64,000 nt of DNA from Devosia sp. 66-14 (GCA_001899085.1 MKVB01000006.1:99537-163536), one strand, 5' to 3'; numbered from the stretch's first letter, positions 26,759-37,417 are shown. The notes: generated from the letters alone by a model not told the origin. Program-made: numbers and translations.

Positions 26759-27709
26759 TCACTTCTGGTGCGGGTACTCCAGCCCCATCTCGCGATAGCG
26801 CTCGGGGTCATCGCCCCATTTCTCGCGGACCTTAACGAAGATGAACAGGTGCACCGGCACCTCGAAGATCTCCATCAGCTCCTTGCGCGCCTCGGCGCCG
26901 ATCGCCTTGATGGTCTGTCCCCCGGCGCCCAGCACGATCTTCTTGTGGGTGTCGCGGGTGACGTAGATCACCTGGTCGATGCGGTATGAGCCATCCTTGT
27001 TGATGGTGAACTTCTCGCCCTCGACCGTGGCGTTGTAGGGGATCTCATCATGGACGCGCAGGAACAGCTTCTCGCGCGTCACCTCGGCGGCGGTGATCTG
27101 CAGCGTCAGGTCGGTGAGCTGGTCCTCGGGGAAATGCCAGGGCCCGAGCGGGATGCGCTCGAGCGCCCAGTTGAGAAAATCGGCGACCCCGCTGCCGGTC
27201 AGGGCCGAGATCATGAAGGTCTGTTCAAAGCGCAGCCGGCCGTTGAGGTCTTCGGCGAGCTTCAGCAGCTTTTCCGGCTTGATCAGGTCGACCTTGTTGA
27301 GCACCAGCACCTTGGGGTGCGGAACGTTTTCGAGCCCCTGCAGTAGGGCCTCGATGTCCGGTGTGACGCCGCGCTCGGCGTCGACGATCAGGGCGACGAG
27401 ATCTGCGTCGCCCGCGCCGGTCCAGGCGGCCTCCACCATCGCCCGGTCGAGCCGGCGCCGGGGTGCGAAGATGCCGGGCGTGTCGATGAAGACGATCTGG
27501 CCGTCGCCCTCGGTCACCACGCCGCGGATCATCGAGCGCGTCGTCTGCGCCTTGTGGGTGACGATCGACACTTTCGTGCCGACCAGGGCGTTGAGCAGCG
27601 TCGACTTGCCGGCGTTCGGCGCCCCGACCAAAGCGACGAAGCCGCAGCGGGTGTTCTCACCGGCCACCGGCAGTTCGGCAGCCTCGGGCATTTCGTTCTT
27701 GTCGGTCAT
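26759..27709 (-). CDS. era: GTPase Era
   Basis: The 316-aa GTPase assists 16S rRNA processing and 30S assembly. G1 is GAPNAGKST (residues 29-37), G3 DTPG, G4 NKVD, and the C-terminal KH domain carries IVLGAGGQTIKAIGAEARKE. The first 20 residues are an extra acidic arm. It overlaps rnc by four bases, coupling the GTPase with the RNase that processes the same rRNA. Confidence 0.96.
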   Translation of the reverse strand: MTDKNEMPEAAELPVAGENTRCGFVALVGAPNAGKSTLLNALVGTKVSIVTHKAQTTRSMIRGVVTEGDGQIVFIDTPGIFAPRRRLDRAMVEAAWTGAGDADLVALIVDAERGVTPDIEALLQGLENVPHPKVLVLNKVDLIKPEKLLKLAEDLNGRLRFEQTFMISALTGSGVADFLNWALERIPLGPWHFPEDQLTDLTLQITAAEVTREKLFLRVHDEIPYNATVEGEKFTINKDGSYRIDQVIYVTRDTHKKIVLGAGGQTIKAIGAEARKELMEIFEVPVHLFIFVKVREKWGDDPERYREMGLEYPHQK

Positions 27710-28410
27710 ATCGTGTCGCGCCAGACCTTCTCACGAATGAGGAAGGCTTCGGCGGCCTTGTGCTCGGCGAGCTTCTTGGAGGGGCCGGTGGCGGTGATGG
27801 CGGGGAAATTGCCCAACCGCACGGCAATGGTGAATTCCGGCGCGTGGTCGGGGCCGGTACGTTCGATCTCGGCGTAATGCGGCGGCTCGAGGCCCCTGCC
27901 CTGCGCCCACTCCTGCAGCGTGGTCTTGGGGTCGGCGCGCACATGGCCGGCGTGATCAAGCTGATCGCCGAACAGTCGCTCGACGATCTCGTAGGCCTGT
28001 CCCAGCCCGCCATCGCAGAAGATTGCGCCGATCACCGCTTCGGCGATGTCGCCGAGGATGGCGTCCTTGTTGGCGCCGCCGGTCCGCGCCTCGCTGTCGC
28101 CCAGGTTCATCTCGGAGCCGAGGTCCAGCTGCCGCGCGATGGCGGCGCAGGTTTCCTTGCGCACCAGGGTGTTCAGCGAGCGCGACAGCTCACCTTCATT
28201 GGCCTTGGGCATGCGGCGATACAGCATGTCGGCCACGACCAGGCCGAGCACACGATCGCCGAGGAACTCGAGCCGCTGGTAAGAGCGCTCGATGCGCTTG
28301 CCGGGCGAGACGGCGCTGGAATGGGTCAGCGCGCGGTCGAGCAGGTCCGGATCGGCGAAGCGATATCCCAGACGAGCCTCGAGCTTTTCGTGCGAACGCC
28401 CCTTCCCCAT
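27706..28410 (-). CDS. rnc: Ribonuclease III
   Basis: The 234-aa endonuclease cuts double-stranded RNA in rRNA precursors and regulatory duplexes. The signature QRLEFLGDRVLGLVVADML and the second acidic site GDIAEAVIGAIF are present, with a C-terminal dsRNA-binding domain (TTLQEWAQGRGL to GPSKKLAEHKAAEAFL). ATG 28410 shares one base with the lepB stop (TGATG), so it is translationally coupled; longer N-termini would run inside lepB. Confidence 0.95.
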   Translation of the reverse strand: MGKGRSHEKLEARLGYRFADPDLLDRALTHSSAVSPGKRIERSYQRLEFLGDRVLGLVVADMLYRRMPKANEGELSRSLNTLVRKETCAAIARQLDLGSEMNLGDSEARTGGANKDAILGDIAEAVIGAIFCDGGLGQAYEIVERLFGDQLDHAGHVRADPKTTLQEWAQGRGLEPPHYAEIERTGPDHAPEFTIAVRLGNFPAITATGPSKKLAEHKAAEAFLIREKVWRDTI

Positions 28411-29174
28411 CAGTTCACGGACTGGAACATCCGGTCCCAACGGACGTTGGCCGGCCATTCCCAGAGCTGCCACGGCGGCAGGTTGTTCTTGATCGAGAAG
28501 AAGCGCGCCTCGGCCTTGCCGATGAGGTTGTCGAGCGGCACGTAGCCCACCTGGTTCAGCACGCGGCTATCGGCGGAGCGATCGCGGTTGTCGCCCATCA
28601 TGAAGAAGTGCCCGGCCGGAACGACATACTCGGCGGTGTTGTCGAGCTGCTGGTCGTCGGAGATTTCCTGGATGGTGTGCTTGACGCCGTTGGGCAGCGT
28701 CTCGGTGTAGACGGTCACCGGAACGGTGGTCATGTAGCTGTCGGTATCCTCGGCGGTGCCGATCTGCTCACGTTCGACCATGGTGTCGTTGATATAGAGG
28801 CGCCCCGCCTTCATCTGGATGCGATCGCCGGGCATGCCGATGACGCGCTTGATATAGTCCTCGTTGGTGATCTCGTTGCGGAACACCGCGACATCGCCGC
28901 GCTGCGGCTCGCTGCCGAAGAGGCGGCCGTTGAACGGCAGCGCGATCGGGAACGAGTACTTGCCGAAGCCCCAGACCCATTTGTTGGCAACGAAATAGTC
29001 GCCGATCATCAGCGTCTGCTGCATCGAGGCGGTGGGGATCGAGAACGGCTGGTAGAGGAACGTGCGGAAAATCAGGGCGATCGCCAGCGCCTCGATGATC
29101 ACGATGATCGTTTCGAGCAGCTCGTTCTTCTTTTTGCCGGCCTTGGCTTCGGCTTTCGACATGGACTGGCTCAT
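28410..29174 (-). CDS. lepB: Signal peptidase I
   Basis: The 254-aa inner-membrane protease removes signal peptides from Sec and Tat substrates. A membrane anchor (TIIVIIEALAIALIFRTFL) precedes nucleophile Ser50 in IPTASMQQTL and general base Lys109 in DYIKRVIGMPGDR; GHFFMMGDNRDRSADSR is box E. It lies between acpS and rnc as usual for the class. Confidence 0.96.
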   Translation of the reverse strand: MSQSMSKAEAKAGKKKNELLETIIVIIEALAIALIFRTFLYQPFSIPTASMQQTLMIGDYFVANKWVWGFGKYSFPIALPFNGRLFGSEPQRGDVAVFRNEITNEDYIKRVIGMPGDRIQMKAGRLYINDTMVEREQIGTAEDTDSYMTTVPVTVYTETLPNGVKHTIQEISDDQQLDNTAEYVVPAGHFFMMGDNRDRSADSRVLNQVGYVPLDNLIGKAEARFFSIKNNLPPWQLWEWPANVRWDRMFQSVN

Positions 29175-29204
29175 TTCTCGCCTCTACCCCTGGGGGTCAA
29201 GTGG

Positions 29205-29624
29205 TTATGGGAGGGCCGCCGCCTGGTCAACCGGCAGCGCCTCGATAATGACGAACGCCTGGGCCATGCCGCCGTCGTCGGTAATGGTCAGGTGGATATG
29301 TGGCTTGTGGCCGGCCGGAACAAGCCGCTCCAGGATGCGGGCAGCGCCATTGGTCAACTTCATGGTCGGCTTGCCCGAAGGGAGATTCACGACGCCCATG
29401 TCGCGCCAATAAACGCCGAAACTAAGGCCGGTTCCCAGCGCTTTCGAGCAGGCTTCCTTGGCCGCGAAGCGCTTGGCGTAGGACGCGGCGCGCTGCGCCC
29501 GCCGGTCCGATTTCTGCCGCTCGAGTTCGGTGAAGATCCGATGGGTGAAGCGGTCGCCATAGCGCTCCAGGGTCTTTTCGACCCGCCTGATGTCGCACAG
29601 GTCGTTCCCGAGGCCGATAATCAT
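29205..29624 (-). CDS. acpS: Holo-ACP synthase
   Basis: The 139-aa enzyme transfers 4'-phosphopantetheine from CoA to acyl carrier protein. Metal-binding residues lie in [16 protein letters not shown] (Asp8) and in [15 protein letters not shown]. Start ATG 29624 overlaps the pyrE stop by four bases. Length and motifs are full. Confidence 0.95.
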   Translation of the reverse strand: MIIGLGNDLCDIRRVEKTLERYGDRFTHRIFTELERQKSDRRAQRAASYAKRFAAKEACSKALGTGLSFGVYWRDMGVVNLPSGKPTMKLTNGAARILERLVPAGHKPHIHLTITDDGGMAQAFVIIEALPVDQAAALP

Positions 29625-30205
29625 GACAGCCCCCTCGATCCCGGCTTGACCGCCGGGATGGCCGCGAGTTCGGGCGGCAAGGCATCGGCGGGATAGGCCG
29701 GCACCTTGTACTGCACCAGCGAGACCAGCGGCACGCCGACCTCCGCCTCGCCGGCCGAGCGATCGATCAGGCACGCCGCCGCCACGACATCGGACCCGGT
29801 CTTCCTGATCGCCTCGATGCATTCGCGGATGGATATGCCGGTGGAGACGATATCCTCAACGATGATCACTTTCTCGCCGGGCTGCAGCTCGAAGCCCCGG
29901 CGCAGCTCGAACTTGCCCTCGACCCGCTCAGTGTAGATCGCCGGCACGCCCAGGTGACGCGCGGTCTCGTAGCCTGGAATGATGCCGCCAACCGCCGGAG
30001 AGACGATCTGGCTGACGTCGCCATAGCCTTCGGCACGAATCTTCTGTGCCAGGGCGCGGCAGAGCTTCTCGGCTCTGGCCGGGTGCATGAACACCTTGGC
30101 CTTCTGCAGGAAGATCGGCGAACGGAGGCCCGAGGAGAGGATGAAGTGCCCCTCGAGCAATGCGCCGCTCTCACGGAACAGGTCCAGTACTTCGTCGGTG
30201 GTCAC
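29621..30205 (-). CDS. pyrE: Orotate phosphoribosyltransferase
   Basis: The 194-aa enzyme makes orotidine 5'-phosphate from orotate and PRPP in pyrimidine synthesis. The PRPP motif is [18 protein letters not shown]. The start is a GTG at 30205: GAGGAG lies five bases upstream and the GTGA overlaps the rel stop by four bases. It overlaps acpS at its other end, so rel, pyrE and acpS form one coupled unit. Confidence 0.95.
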   Translation of the reverse strand: MTTDEVLDLFRESGALLEGHFILSSGLRSPIFLQKAKVFMHPARAEKLCRALAQKIRAEGYGDVSQIVSPAVGGIIPGYETARHLGVPAIYTERVEGKFELRRGFELQPGEKVIIVEDIVSTGISIRECIEAIRKTGSDVVAAACLIDRSAGEAEVGVPLVSLVQYKVPAYPADALPPELAAIPAVKPGSRGLS

Positions 30206-32475
30206 GCGGGCTCCTCTTGCCGTTCTGGCGCAGTCCATTCCAGCCGGTCCAGCGACCGGGCCTCGGCGACACTGGCGCGCTGTACGTCCGAAATCCCGGC
30301 CGTCAGCTTCAGCGAGTTCAGCACGTCGGTGAGCTGGGCGAGATCCCGGACCTCGATCTGGAAAATGAACCGATGGAAATCAGGCGATTCCATGCGCATG
30401 ACCAGATTATGAATGTTGGCCTCGCAGGCCGCAATCACCGTGGAGATCTGCGCCAGCGATCCGGGCTTGTTCTGCGCCTGCATCGAGATGACGCAGGGGT
30501 GGTCGTGCTCCTCGCGCCCCGCCAGGTCCCAGCGAACGTCGATCCAGGCGACATCGCTGTCGTAAAGCTCCGAAAGGGCGTCGGAGTGGATCGGGTAGAT
30601 GGTGATCGGGGTATCGGGCGTCATGATGCCGACCAGCCGATCGCCGGGCACCACGCCCTCAGGCGAAACCTCGACGCGGGTGTTGAAATCGAGCTGGGTC
30701 AGCGCTGCCTTGGCGCGGGGACCCGAGCGCGGATTGCCCGGGACACGGAAGCGGAACTCGTCGGTCGCCTTGAGGGCGAACCAGCCCTCGGCCTTGTCGG
30801 GCACCGGCAGGTCGATCTTCTTGCGCCGGCGCTTGATCCCCTTCACCTCCATGACCTGGGTGTCGAGGTCCTCGCCACCAATCTTGCCCTCGCCGAGCGC
30901 AATCAGCAGCTCGCGCTTGCTGGGTTGCCCCAGCCCCTCGGCCAGCGCCTTGAACTCGCCATCGTCAAGGCCGGTGCCTTCGCGCTCGAGCAGGATCGAG
31001 ACCATGTGCTCGCCCAGGGCATAGGCGCGCGCCTGCGCCTGCTGACGCACGGCGCGGCGGATGGCGGCGCGGGCCTTGCCGGTGGCGGCGATGGTCTCCC
31101 AGTTGCTGGGCGGCAGGTGGTTCTGGTCGCGGATGATCTCGACTTCGTCACCCGAACGCAGCTGCGTCACCAGCGGCACGATCTGCCCGTTGATCTTGGC
31201 GCCGACGCAGGTGTCGCCGATATCGGTGTGCAGCGCATAGGCGAAATCGATCGGGGTGGCGCCGCGCGGCAGCGCGATCAGCCGGCCGCGCGGGGTGAAG
31301 CAGAACACCTGGTCCTGGAACAGCTCGAGCTTGGTGTATTCGAGGAAGTCCTCGGTCGAGGAGCCGGCCGTCAGGTGGCTGATGGTCGAACGCAGCCAGA
31401 CGAAGGCCTTGCTCTCATTCTCGATCTTGTGGATGTCGGTGGCGCCCTCCTTGTAGAGGGCGTGCGCGGCAATGCCGAGCTCGGCGATGCGGTGCATCTC
31501 CTCGGTGCGGATCTGCAGCTCGGCGCGCTGCCGCCCTACCCCGACAATGGTGGTGTGGATGGAGCGGTAGTCATTGTGCTTGGGGACCGAGATATAGTCC
31601 TTGAAGCGGCCGGGCACGACCTTCCAGTTGGTGTGGACGATCCCCAGCGCCTTGTAGCAATCGGCCACCGTGGGGACGATCACCCGGAAGCCGATCATGT
31701 CCGACAGCTGCTCCAGCGCGATCTGCTTGCGCTCGATCTTGGTGAAGATCGACCACGGCGACTTCACCCGCGCCGACACCCTGGCATCGATGCCGTCGCC
31801 CTTCAGCTTCTCGCTGAGCTCGGTCTTGATGGTCTTGATGGTGTCGGCAAATTCCGACTTCATCTCGCCGAGCCGGTCGGTGATCGCCTGGTAGTGATCC
31901 GGCTGCAGCACGCGGAAAGCCAGGTCCTCGAGCTCCTGGCGCATGTCCTGCATGCCCATGCGGCCGGCGAGCGGCGCATAGATATCCATGGTCTCGGTGG
32001 CAATGCGCTTGCGCTTGTTCTCGGGCATGAAATCGAGCGTGCGCATGTTGTGCAGCCGGTCGGCGAGCTTGACCAGCAACACCCGCACATCGGCCGAGAT
32101 GGCCAGCAGCAGCTTCCTGAGATTTTCGGCCTGCGCTTCCTCGCGCGTCACCAGTTGCAGTCGATCGATCTTGGTCAGCCCGTCGACGATGGCGCCGATC
32201 TCGGGGCCGAACAGCTGGTCGATCTCGGCACGCGTCGCATCGGTGTCTTCGATGGTGTCGTGCAGTAACGCCACGGCGATCGAGGCGTCGTCGAGCTTCA
32301 GATCGGTGAGGATGGCGGCGACTTCGAGCGGGTGGGCGAAGTACGGGTCGCCCGAGGCGCGCTTCTGCGTGCCATGCTTCTGCATGGCATAGACATAGGC
32401 CTTGTTGAGCAGCGCCTCGTCGGTATTGGGGTTGTAGGCCTGCACCCGTTCGACGAGTTCGTACTGACGCATCAT
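30202..32475 (-). CDS. rsh: Bifunctional (p)ppGpp synthetase/hydrolase
   Basis: The 757-aa RelA/SpoT homologue sets ppGpp levels in the stringent response. The HD hydrolase site is intact (His72-Asp73 in [10 protein letters not shown], with His34 and His48). The synthetase has [13 protein letters not shown] and [17 protein letters not shown]; the C-terminal half has a TGS domain ([19 protein letters not shown]) and an ACT domain near the end. Both activities are therefore expected, as for the single Rsh of Alphaproteobacteria. Two adjacent ATGs (32475 and 32472) could serve. It precedes pyrE with a four-base overlap. Confidence 0.95.
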   Translation of the reverse strand: MMRQYELVERVQAYNPNTDEALLNKAYVYAMQKHGTQKRASGDPYFAHPLEVAAILTDLKLDDASIAVALLHDTIEDTDATRAEIDQLFGPEIGAIVDGLTKIDRLQLVTREEAQAENLRKLLLAISADVRVLLVKLADRLHNMRTLDFMPENKRKRIATETMDIYAPLAGRMGMQDMRQELEDLAFRVLQPDHYQAITDRLGEMKSEFADTIKTIKTELSEKLKGDGIDARVSARVKSPWSIFTKIERKQIALEQLSDMIGFRVIVPTVADCYKALGIVHTNWKVVPGRFKDYISVPKHNDYRSIHTTIVGVGRQRAELQIRTEEMHRIAELGIAAHALYKEGATDIHKIENESKAFVWLRSTISHLTAGSSTEDFLEYTKLELFQDQVFCFTPRGRLIALPRGATPIDFAYALHTDIGDTCVGAKINGQIVPLVTQLRSGDEVEIIRDQNHLPPSNWETIAATGKARAAIRRAVRQQAQARAYALGEHMVSILLEREGTGLDDGEFKALAEGLGQPSKRELLIALGEGKIGGEDLDTQVMEVKGIKRRRKKIDLPVPDKAEGWFALKATDEFRFRVPGNPRSGPRAKAALTQLDFNTRVEVSPEGVVPGDRLVGIMTPDTPITIYPIHSDALSELYDSDVAWIDVRWDLAGREEHDHPCVISMQAQNKPGSLAQISTVIAACEANIHNLVMRMESPDFHRFIFQIEVRDLAQLTDVLNSLKLTAGISDVQRASVAEARSLDRLEWTAPERQEEPA

Positions 32476-32609
32476 AGGGTTACCGCACTCTCCTACGCGG
32501 CCCCGCCTCGGCGGCTTACGTCCCAACGGCGCGAGATTGCCCGGAAACGTCGCATGACATTTCCTGATCCCGCTCGAGCGAGTATGTAAACAGGAAACGC
32601 TTGGCAAAC

Positions 32610-32640
32610 AAAAAAGCGCCGGGCGGAAACGCCCGACGCC
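32610..32640 (-). terminator. Terminator downstream of rpoZ
   Basis: On the minus strand GGCGTCGGGCG, loop TTTC and CGCCCGGCGC are followed by TTTTTT (32615-32610). The stem has one mismatch. It lies between rpoZ and rel, so part of rpoZ transcription should end here although rel follows on the same strand. Confidence 0.8.
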
Positions 32641-32671
32641 TCAAGACTATATATGCGAGATCAGGCGGCGA

Positions 32672-33040
32672 TCAATCGTCGCGACGCTCGGGCGGCGCGA
32701 GAGATTCGATGCCGCGCAGCAGCTCGTCTTCCGAGATCGTGTCGAAAGTGTCGCTGTCCTCGTCGGCATTGGCATCGAGGAGCGGCGCTGCGTGCTTCTC
32801 GGGCTCGTCGACCTCGACGTATTTCTGCAGCGAGTGGATCAGGTCTTCGCGCAGGTCTTCGGGAGAAATGGTGCCATCGCCGATCTCGCGCAGCGCCACG
32901 ACAGGGTTCTTGTCGTTGTCGCGGTCGACCGTAATGGACGAGCCGGCCGAGATCATGCGAGCGCGGTGCGCGGACATCAGCACGAGATCGAACCGGTTCT
33001 CGATCTTTTCAATGCAGTCTTCGACGGTGACGCGGGCCAC
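32672..33040 (-). CDS. rpoZ: RNA polymerase omega subunit
   Basis: The 122-aa protein starts with the omega signature [20 protein letters not shown], then [10 protein letters not shown] and [18 protein letters not shown]. Omega binds the beta' C-terminus and aids polymerase assembly. The C-terminal 60 residues are strongly acidic, as in other Alphaproteobacteria. It lies upstream of rel, the usual omega-ppGpp neighbour. Confidence 0.95.
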   Translation of the reverse strand: MARVTVEDCIEKIENRFDLVLMSAHRARMISAGSSITVDRDNDKNPVVALREIGDGTISPEDLREDLIHSLQKYVEVDEPEKHAAPLLDANADEDSDTFDTISEDELLRGIESLAPPERRDD

Positions 33041-33386
33041 GTACGTCTCCAGGATGTTGTGGGATCAAGCGGTCCTCATACACGAGCGAACCGGTGGGCA
33101 CAAGGTTCTCGGTCCCGGTACACAAGAGCGTGTTTTTACCACAGCCGCGTGCTGTCTACGCAGTTTTTGTTTCGTGTGACGAAACAATGGGTTGCGCTCC
33201 CACCCCGAAACCCGACCGGCTCCGTCCAAATTTATGGGGATTGCAAATTCCCGGGATTAAGCGCGTATTCCGAACTTAGGGAGCGGACCACGCCTTAAAT
33301 AGGCTACCCTTCGATCCTAGCGGTAAGCCAACGATAGTTTATGCCGGGCAGCCTGAGAGGCCGGCCGCCCGGTCAGGAGAATAGGC
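33041..33386. other. 346-base divergent spacer with a 21-bp palindrome
   Basis: No gene was found. At 33167-33187 TTGTTTCGT, spacer GTG and ACGAAACAA form a perfect 9-bp inverted repeat, between rpoZ (minus) and the NYN gene (plus). It has no uridine run on either side suitable for termination, so an operator is the better guess. A ribosome site GGAG (33376-33379) precedes the NYN ATG. Confidence 0.5.
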
Positions 33387-33998
33387 ATGTCAATTGATCC
33401 GCGCGAGAAGACCGTTCTCTTCATCGATGGGGCCAATCTGTACGCGACCAGCAAGGCCATCGGCGTCGACATAGACTACCGACGACTGCTCGCCGAGTTC
33501 CAGTCCAAGGCCTACCTGCTTCGCGCTTACTATTACACCGCCCTGGTCGAGGACCAGGAATACTCCTCGATCCGGCCACTCATCGACTGGCTCGACTATA
33601 ACGGCTTCACCGTCGTCACCAAGCCGGCCAAGGAGTTCACCGACGCGTCCGGACGTCGCAAGATCAAGGGCAACATGGACATCGAACTCACGGTCGATGC
33701 CCTCGAGATGAGCCAGTACTATGACCACCTGGTGCTGTTCTCGGGCGACGGGGATTTCACCGCGCTGGTGGCGGCGCTGCAGCGCAAGGGCAAGCGCGTC
33801 ACCGTGGTCTCGACGCTCACCACGCCGACGCCGATGATCGCCGACGACCTGCGTCGGCAGGCAGATTTCTTCATGGACGTGGCCGACCTCGCCAAGATCG
33901 TCGGGCGTACGCCGCCGGTCGATCGCACCGCGCCGCATGTGGAACGGAGCGCGCCGGTTGACCGCACCATGGCGACCGTGGACCCTAAGGGAAGCTGA
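33387..33998 (+). CDS. NYN domain protein (LabA/DUF88 family)
   Basis: The 203-aa protein has a PIN-like NYN nuclease fold. Acidic residues are in VLFIDGANLYATSK, the central KGNMDIELTVDALEMSQ and LVLFSGDGDFTALV, the standard metal-binding set. The domain ends near residue 170; the tail repeats APxxRTxP-like units (VDRTAPHVERSAPVDRT). NYN proteins are thought to cut RNA; the LabA name comes from the cyanobacterial clock. Position beside rpoZ and a uracil-DNA glycosylase is conserved in the order. Confidence 0.88.
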   Translation: MSIDPREKTVLFIDGANLYATSKAIGVDIDYRRLLAEFQSKAYLLRAYYYTALVEDQEYSSIRPLIDWLDYNGFTVVTKPAKEFTDASGRRKIKGNMDIELTVDALEMSQYYDHLVLFSGDGDFTALVAALQRKGKRVTVVSTLTTPTPMIADDLRRQADFFMDVADLAKIVGRTPPVDRTAPHVERSAPVDRTMATVDPKGS

Positions 33999-34018
33999 GT
34001 CCCTCCCTTGCCTGATGG

Positions 34019-34660
34019 TTGCCATTGCCTGAGACCAACCCGCCGCACGATTGTCCGCGTTGCCCCCGCCTCGTGGCGTTCCGCCACGATAACCAGCGGA
34101 CCTATCCGGATTTCTTCAACGGGCCGGTGCCCACCTGGGGCGACGCGCATCCGGGGCTGATGATCGTCGGCCTCGCACCGGGTCTGAAGGGCGCCAACCG
34201 GACCGGCCGTCCGTTCACCGGCGATTATGCCGGCGACCTGCTCTACGCCACGCTTGAAAAGTTCGGCCTCGCAACAGGCCACTACCAGCAGCGACCCGAT
34301 GACGGGCTCGAGCTGCAGAACGTGCTCATCGCCAATGCGGTGCGCTGCGTGCCGCCGCAGAACAAGCCGACAGGCGACGAAATCAAGACCTGCCGACCAT
34401 TCCTCGGCGCCGCCATCGAGCACCACCAACCCCGCGCTTTTCTGGCGCTCGGGCGCATCGCGCACGATTCCCTGTTGTCGACACTGGGCGAGAAACGCTC
34501 GAAATTCGCATTCGGGCACGGCGCCGAGCACCGGCTCAGCAGCGGCGCCACGCTGTTCGATAGCTACCATTGCTCGCGCTACAACACGAATACCGGGGTG
34601 CTGACCACGGCGATGTTCGAGGACGTGGTGGGGCGGGCGGCGGAGGCGATCCGCAGCTAG
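34019..34660 (+). CDS. Uracil-DNA glycosylase, family 5 (UdgB-like)
   Basis: The 213-aa protein has iron-sulphur-type cysteines in DCPRCPRLV and later in RCVPPQNKPTGDEIKTC, the family 5 motif GLAPGLKGANRTGRPFTGDY and the C-terminal SYHCSRYNTNTG. Family 5 enzymes lack the usual polar Asp/Asn in motif A and excise uracil, hypoxanthine and other deaminated bases. No ATG is available; TTG at 34019 or 34025 must start it and no clear ribosome site is visible. Confidence 0.87.
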   Translation: MPLPETNPPHDCPRCPRLVAFRHDNQRTYPDFFNGPVPTWGDAHPGLMIVGLAPGLKGANRTGRPFTGDYAGDLLYATLEKFGLATGHYQQRPDDGLELQNVLIANAVRCVPPQNKPTGDEIKTCRPFLGAAIEHHQPRAFLALGRIAHDSLLSTLGEKRSKFAFGHGAEHRLSSGATLFDSYHCSRYNTNTGVLTTAMFEDVVGRAAEAIRS

Positions 34661-34755
34661 GCCTGCTGCCGGTCCCGCACCTCCGTTGACATCTGCAGAT
34701 GCCGGATGACAACCTTGTCACATAGTTTTCTCAGCACCTTCAAAGGGAAGCGCCC

Positions 34756-35646
34756 ATGCATGCCGCAAAGACCGGACTGACGATGTTGGTCGCCTCGTTC
34801 GCCCTGGTGGCCGCAACGATGGCGCAGGCAGAGACGGTGAGCGAGGTGACCGTGATGAACGGTGCGCGCGCCGTGCCGGCCACCGTCGTCGTTCCGGATG
34901 GCGAAGGCCCCTTCCCCGCAGTGGTGATGAACCACGGCCACGGCGGCGGCCGCCAGGAAGGCGGCGGTTTCACCCGCCTCGCCAAGGCGCTGGCCGACGC
35001 CGGCATCCTTACCATCCGCATGGATTTCCCCGGCAGCGGCGACAGCAAGGAACCCTTCACCGAGGGTTACCTGACGAACATGATCTCGGACTCGAATGCC
35101 AGCCTCGCCTATCTCCTGGCGAACTTTCCAGCCGACCCCGCCCGCCTGGGCATTCTCGGTTACAGCATGGGCGGGCGCATCGCGCTCACCATCGGCGAGA
35201 CGGAAGGTAACCCGTATAAGGCGATGGGCCTGCTCGCCCCGTCGGCCAATCCCGGCAAGGATCTGCTGCTGTTCTTTGCAGGTGGCTCGGAAGCCGAATA
35301 TGAGCGGCTCTATGCCGAAGCCTCGAGCGACAAGGGCTATGCCGACTACACCACCATGTTCGGGCAGCAGCAGAAGCTGAGCAAGCAGTGGTTCGATGAA
35401 TTGCTGGCTTCCAAGCCGCTCGAGAGCATCAGCGCCTACAAGGGCGCCATGCTGGTGGTCCATGGCGACAAGGACGTGGTGATCAAGCCGGCCGAGAACG
35501 AAGCTGTCATCGCCGCCTACCCTGCCGCCTCGATCGTCCTCGTCCCCGAAGCCGACCATGGCTATGGCTTTTACAGCGACCAGCCCGAGGTCAGCGCTCT
35601 GGTGGAAAGCTCGTTTGCGACGTTCTTCAGCGAAGCGCTGAAATAG
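34756..35646 (+). CDS. Exported alpha/beta hydrolase
   Basis: The 296-aa precursor has a signal peptide (TGLTMLVASFALVAATMA, cleavage at AQA-ET). The mature alpha/beta hydrolase has the oxyanion strand MNHGHGGGR, nucleophile Ser in LGYSMGGRI, and candidate Asp (HGDKDVVIK) and His (ADHGYG). It resembles dienelactone hydrolase/peptidase-like serine hydrolases; the periplasmic substrate is unknown. All triad residues are present, unlike the hydrolase-like gene at 39587. Confidence 0.83.
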   Translation: MHAAKTGLTMLVASFALVAATMAQAETVSEVTVMNGARAVPATVVVPDGEGPFPAVVMNHGHGGGRQEGGGFTRLAKALADAGILTIRMDFPGSGDSKEPFTEGYLTNMISDSNASLAYLLANFPADPARLGILGYSMGGRIALTIGETEGNPYKAMGLLAPSANPGKDLLLFFAGGSEAEYERLYAEASSDKGYADYTTMFGQQQKLSKQWFDELLASKPLESISAYKGAMLVVHGDKDVVIKPAENEAVIAAYPAASIVLVPEADHGYGFYSDQPEVSALVESSFATFFSEALK

Positions 35647-35673
35647 CTCCCGACGAGAGGTTCGGCGCGGGGC

Positions 35674-36165
35674 CTACCCCCGCCCGCCTTCTTTCATGAT
35701 CCGCGACTTGTCGCGGTTCCAGTCGCGGTTGCGCTCGGTTTCGCGCTTGTCGAAGCTTTTCTTGCCCTTACCGACACCGATCAGCAGCTTGGCGCGTCCC
35801 TGCTCGTTGAAGTAGAGCTTCATCGGCACGATGGTGTTGCCGGCGCGTTCGACGTCCTGGCTGAGCCGCGCCAGTTCCTTCTTCTTGACCAGCAGCTTAC
35901 GCGGCCGCTTTTCTTCGTGGTTGAAGCGGTTCGCCTGCAGGTATTCAGGGATGTGAGCGTTGATCAGCCACAGTTCACCGCGCTCCGGCGACGCATAGGC
36001 CTCGGTGATCTGGGCCTTGCCGGTGCGCAGCGACTTCACTTCGGTGCCAGTCAGCACGATGCCGGCCTCGAGCGTATCGGTGATCTCATAGTCGTAGCGG
36101 GCCCGGCGGTTCTCCGCGATCGGGCCGGTGACGATCATCGCCGGTTTGTTGGGTGTCTTGGCCAT
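35674..36165 (-). CDS. smpB: SsrA-binding protein SmpB
   Basis: The 163-aa protein escorts tmRNA to stalled ribosomes. The OB core is visible: [48 protein letters not shown], and a basic tail ([18 protein letters not shown]) that enters the mRNA channel. It follows dapA on the same strand. The tmRNA gene is not in the window. Confidence 0.95.
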   Translation of the reverse strand: MAKTPNKPAMIVTGPIAENRRARYDYEITDTLEAGIVLTGTEVKSLRTGKAQITEAYASPERGELWLINAHIPEYLQANRFNHEEKRPRKLLVKKKELARLSQDVERAGNTIVPMKLYFNEQGRAKLLIGVGKGKKSFDKRETERNRDWNRDKSRIMKEGGRG

Positions 36166-36247
36166 GGTTTCCAGCGAGCAGTGATCAGAATAGCGAATAG
36201 CCAGGGGGCAGGTCGCGAAGCGCCTCCCCTACTCGCTACTCACTCAC

Positions 36248-37129
36248 TTAGTTGGGCAGCAGCCCCGCGTGCGACAAGGCCGCGTCGATCGCCTTCTCGT
36301 TGTCCTTCGACACCGGGATCACCGGCAGACGGAATTCATTGCGGCAAAGCCCGAGTCTGGCGGCCGCGTATTTGACGCCGCCGGGATTGTTCTCGAGGAA
36401 CAGGGCCTTATGCAGCGGGAACAGCTTGTCCTGCAGCGCCAGCGCTTCGGCGTAGTCGCCCTGCTGGCAGGCGTTCTGGAACAGCGCACCGAGACGCGGC
36501 GCCACATTGGAGGTCACGGAAATACAGCCATGGCCACCATGGGCGTTGAAACCGAGCGCCGTGACATCCTCGCCCGAGAGCAGGATGAACTCGGCCCCCA
36601 GCCGCATTCGCTGCGCGCTGGCCCGCTCCATGTTGGCCGTCGCATCCTTGACGCCGATGATGTTCGGATGTGCTTCGCGGAGGCGGACGATGGTATCGAC
36701 CGTGAGGTCGACAACAGTGCGGCCCGGCACCGAGTAGAGCACGATGGGCAGCGCGGTGGCCGAGGCCACCGCGGAGAAGTGCTGAAACAGCCCCTCCTGG
36801 GTGGGCTTGTTGTAGTAGGGCACGACCGACAATACGGCGTCGGCGCCGACGTCCTCGGCGAAGCGGGCAAGCGACACGGCTTCGGCGGTCGAGTTCGAAC
36901 CGGCGCCGGCGACCACCGGCACGCGCCTGGCCGTCACCTCGACGCAGATCTCGATGACCCGACGATGCTCTTCGTGGCTGACGGTCGGGCTCTCGCCGGT
37001 GGTGCCGACCGGCACAAGCCCATGCGAGCCCTCGTTGATTTGCCAATCGACGAAGTTGCTGAAGGCTTTCTCATCCAGCGCCCCGTTCGCGAACGGAGTG
37101 ATGAGCGCTGTGATCGAACCTCGCAACAT
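36248..37129 (-). CDS. dapA: 4-hydroxy-tetrahydrodipicolinate synthase
   Basis: The 293-aa TIM-barrel enzyme condenses pyruvate and aspartate semialdehyde, the first step of the diaminopimelate/lysine branch. Schiff-base Lys161 is in [10 protein letters not shown], Tyr132 in LYSVPGRT and the Thr pair in VGTTGESPT. It is followed by smpB after 82 bases containing short AGTAGCGAGTAG-type repeats. Confidence 0.96.
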   Translation of the reverse strand: MLRGSITALITPFANGALDEKAFSNFVDWQINEGSHGLVPVGTTGESPTVSHEEHRRVIEICVEVTARRVPVVAGAGSNSTAEAVSLARFAEDVGADAVLSVVPYYNKPTQEGLFQHFSAVASATALPIVLYSVPGRTVVDLTVDTIVRLREAHPNIIGVKDATANMERASAQRMRLGAEFILLSGEDVTALGFNAHGGHGCISVTSNVAPRLGALFQNACQQGDYAEALALQDKLFPLHKALFLENNPGGVKYAAARLGLCRNEFRLPVIPVSKDNEKAIDAALSHAGLLPN

Positions 37130-37417
37130 TTCGGGTCAGTTCCTGTCGTATGGGCGCCGCCCCTTGGCGGTCGCGATTGTGGTTGGCGGGCCGTATGGCC
37201 AAAATGTGGCCACATCCCGATCATCGGGGGGCCATAGTCGCGCACCATAGTTTCTCTCGTGCGGCGCGACAAGCAAGCTGTCGCTGGAGGGCGTGACGCA
37301 CACCCACAAGGACCGAGTGGCTAACCAAACGTTCACGCACCGCGTGCAAGCTTGGGGCACTGCAAGGGTGGGGGCACCTTGTTGGACTTCGTATCGCGGA
37401 CCAACAGGACGGTTACC

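Noticed and set aside
30160-32268. Long plus-strand frame opposite the rel gene
   Set aside because: The minus strand encodes a full Rsh protein with HD, synthetase, TGS and ACT domains; the antisense frame is a by-product.
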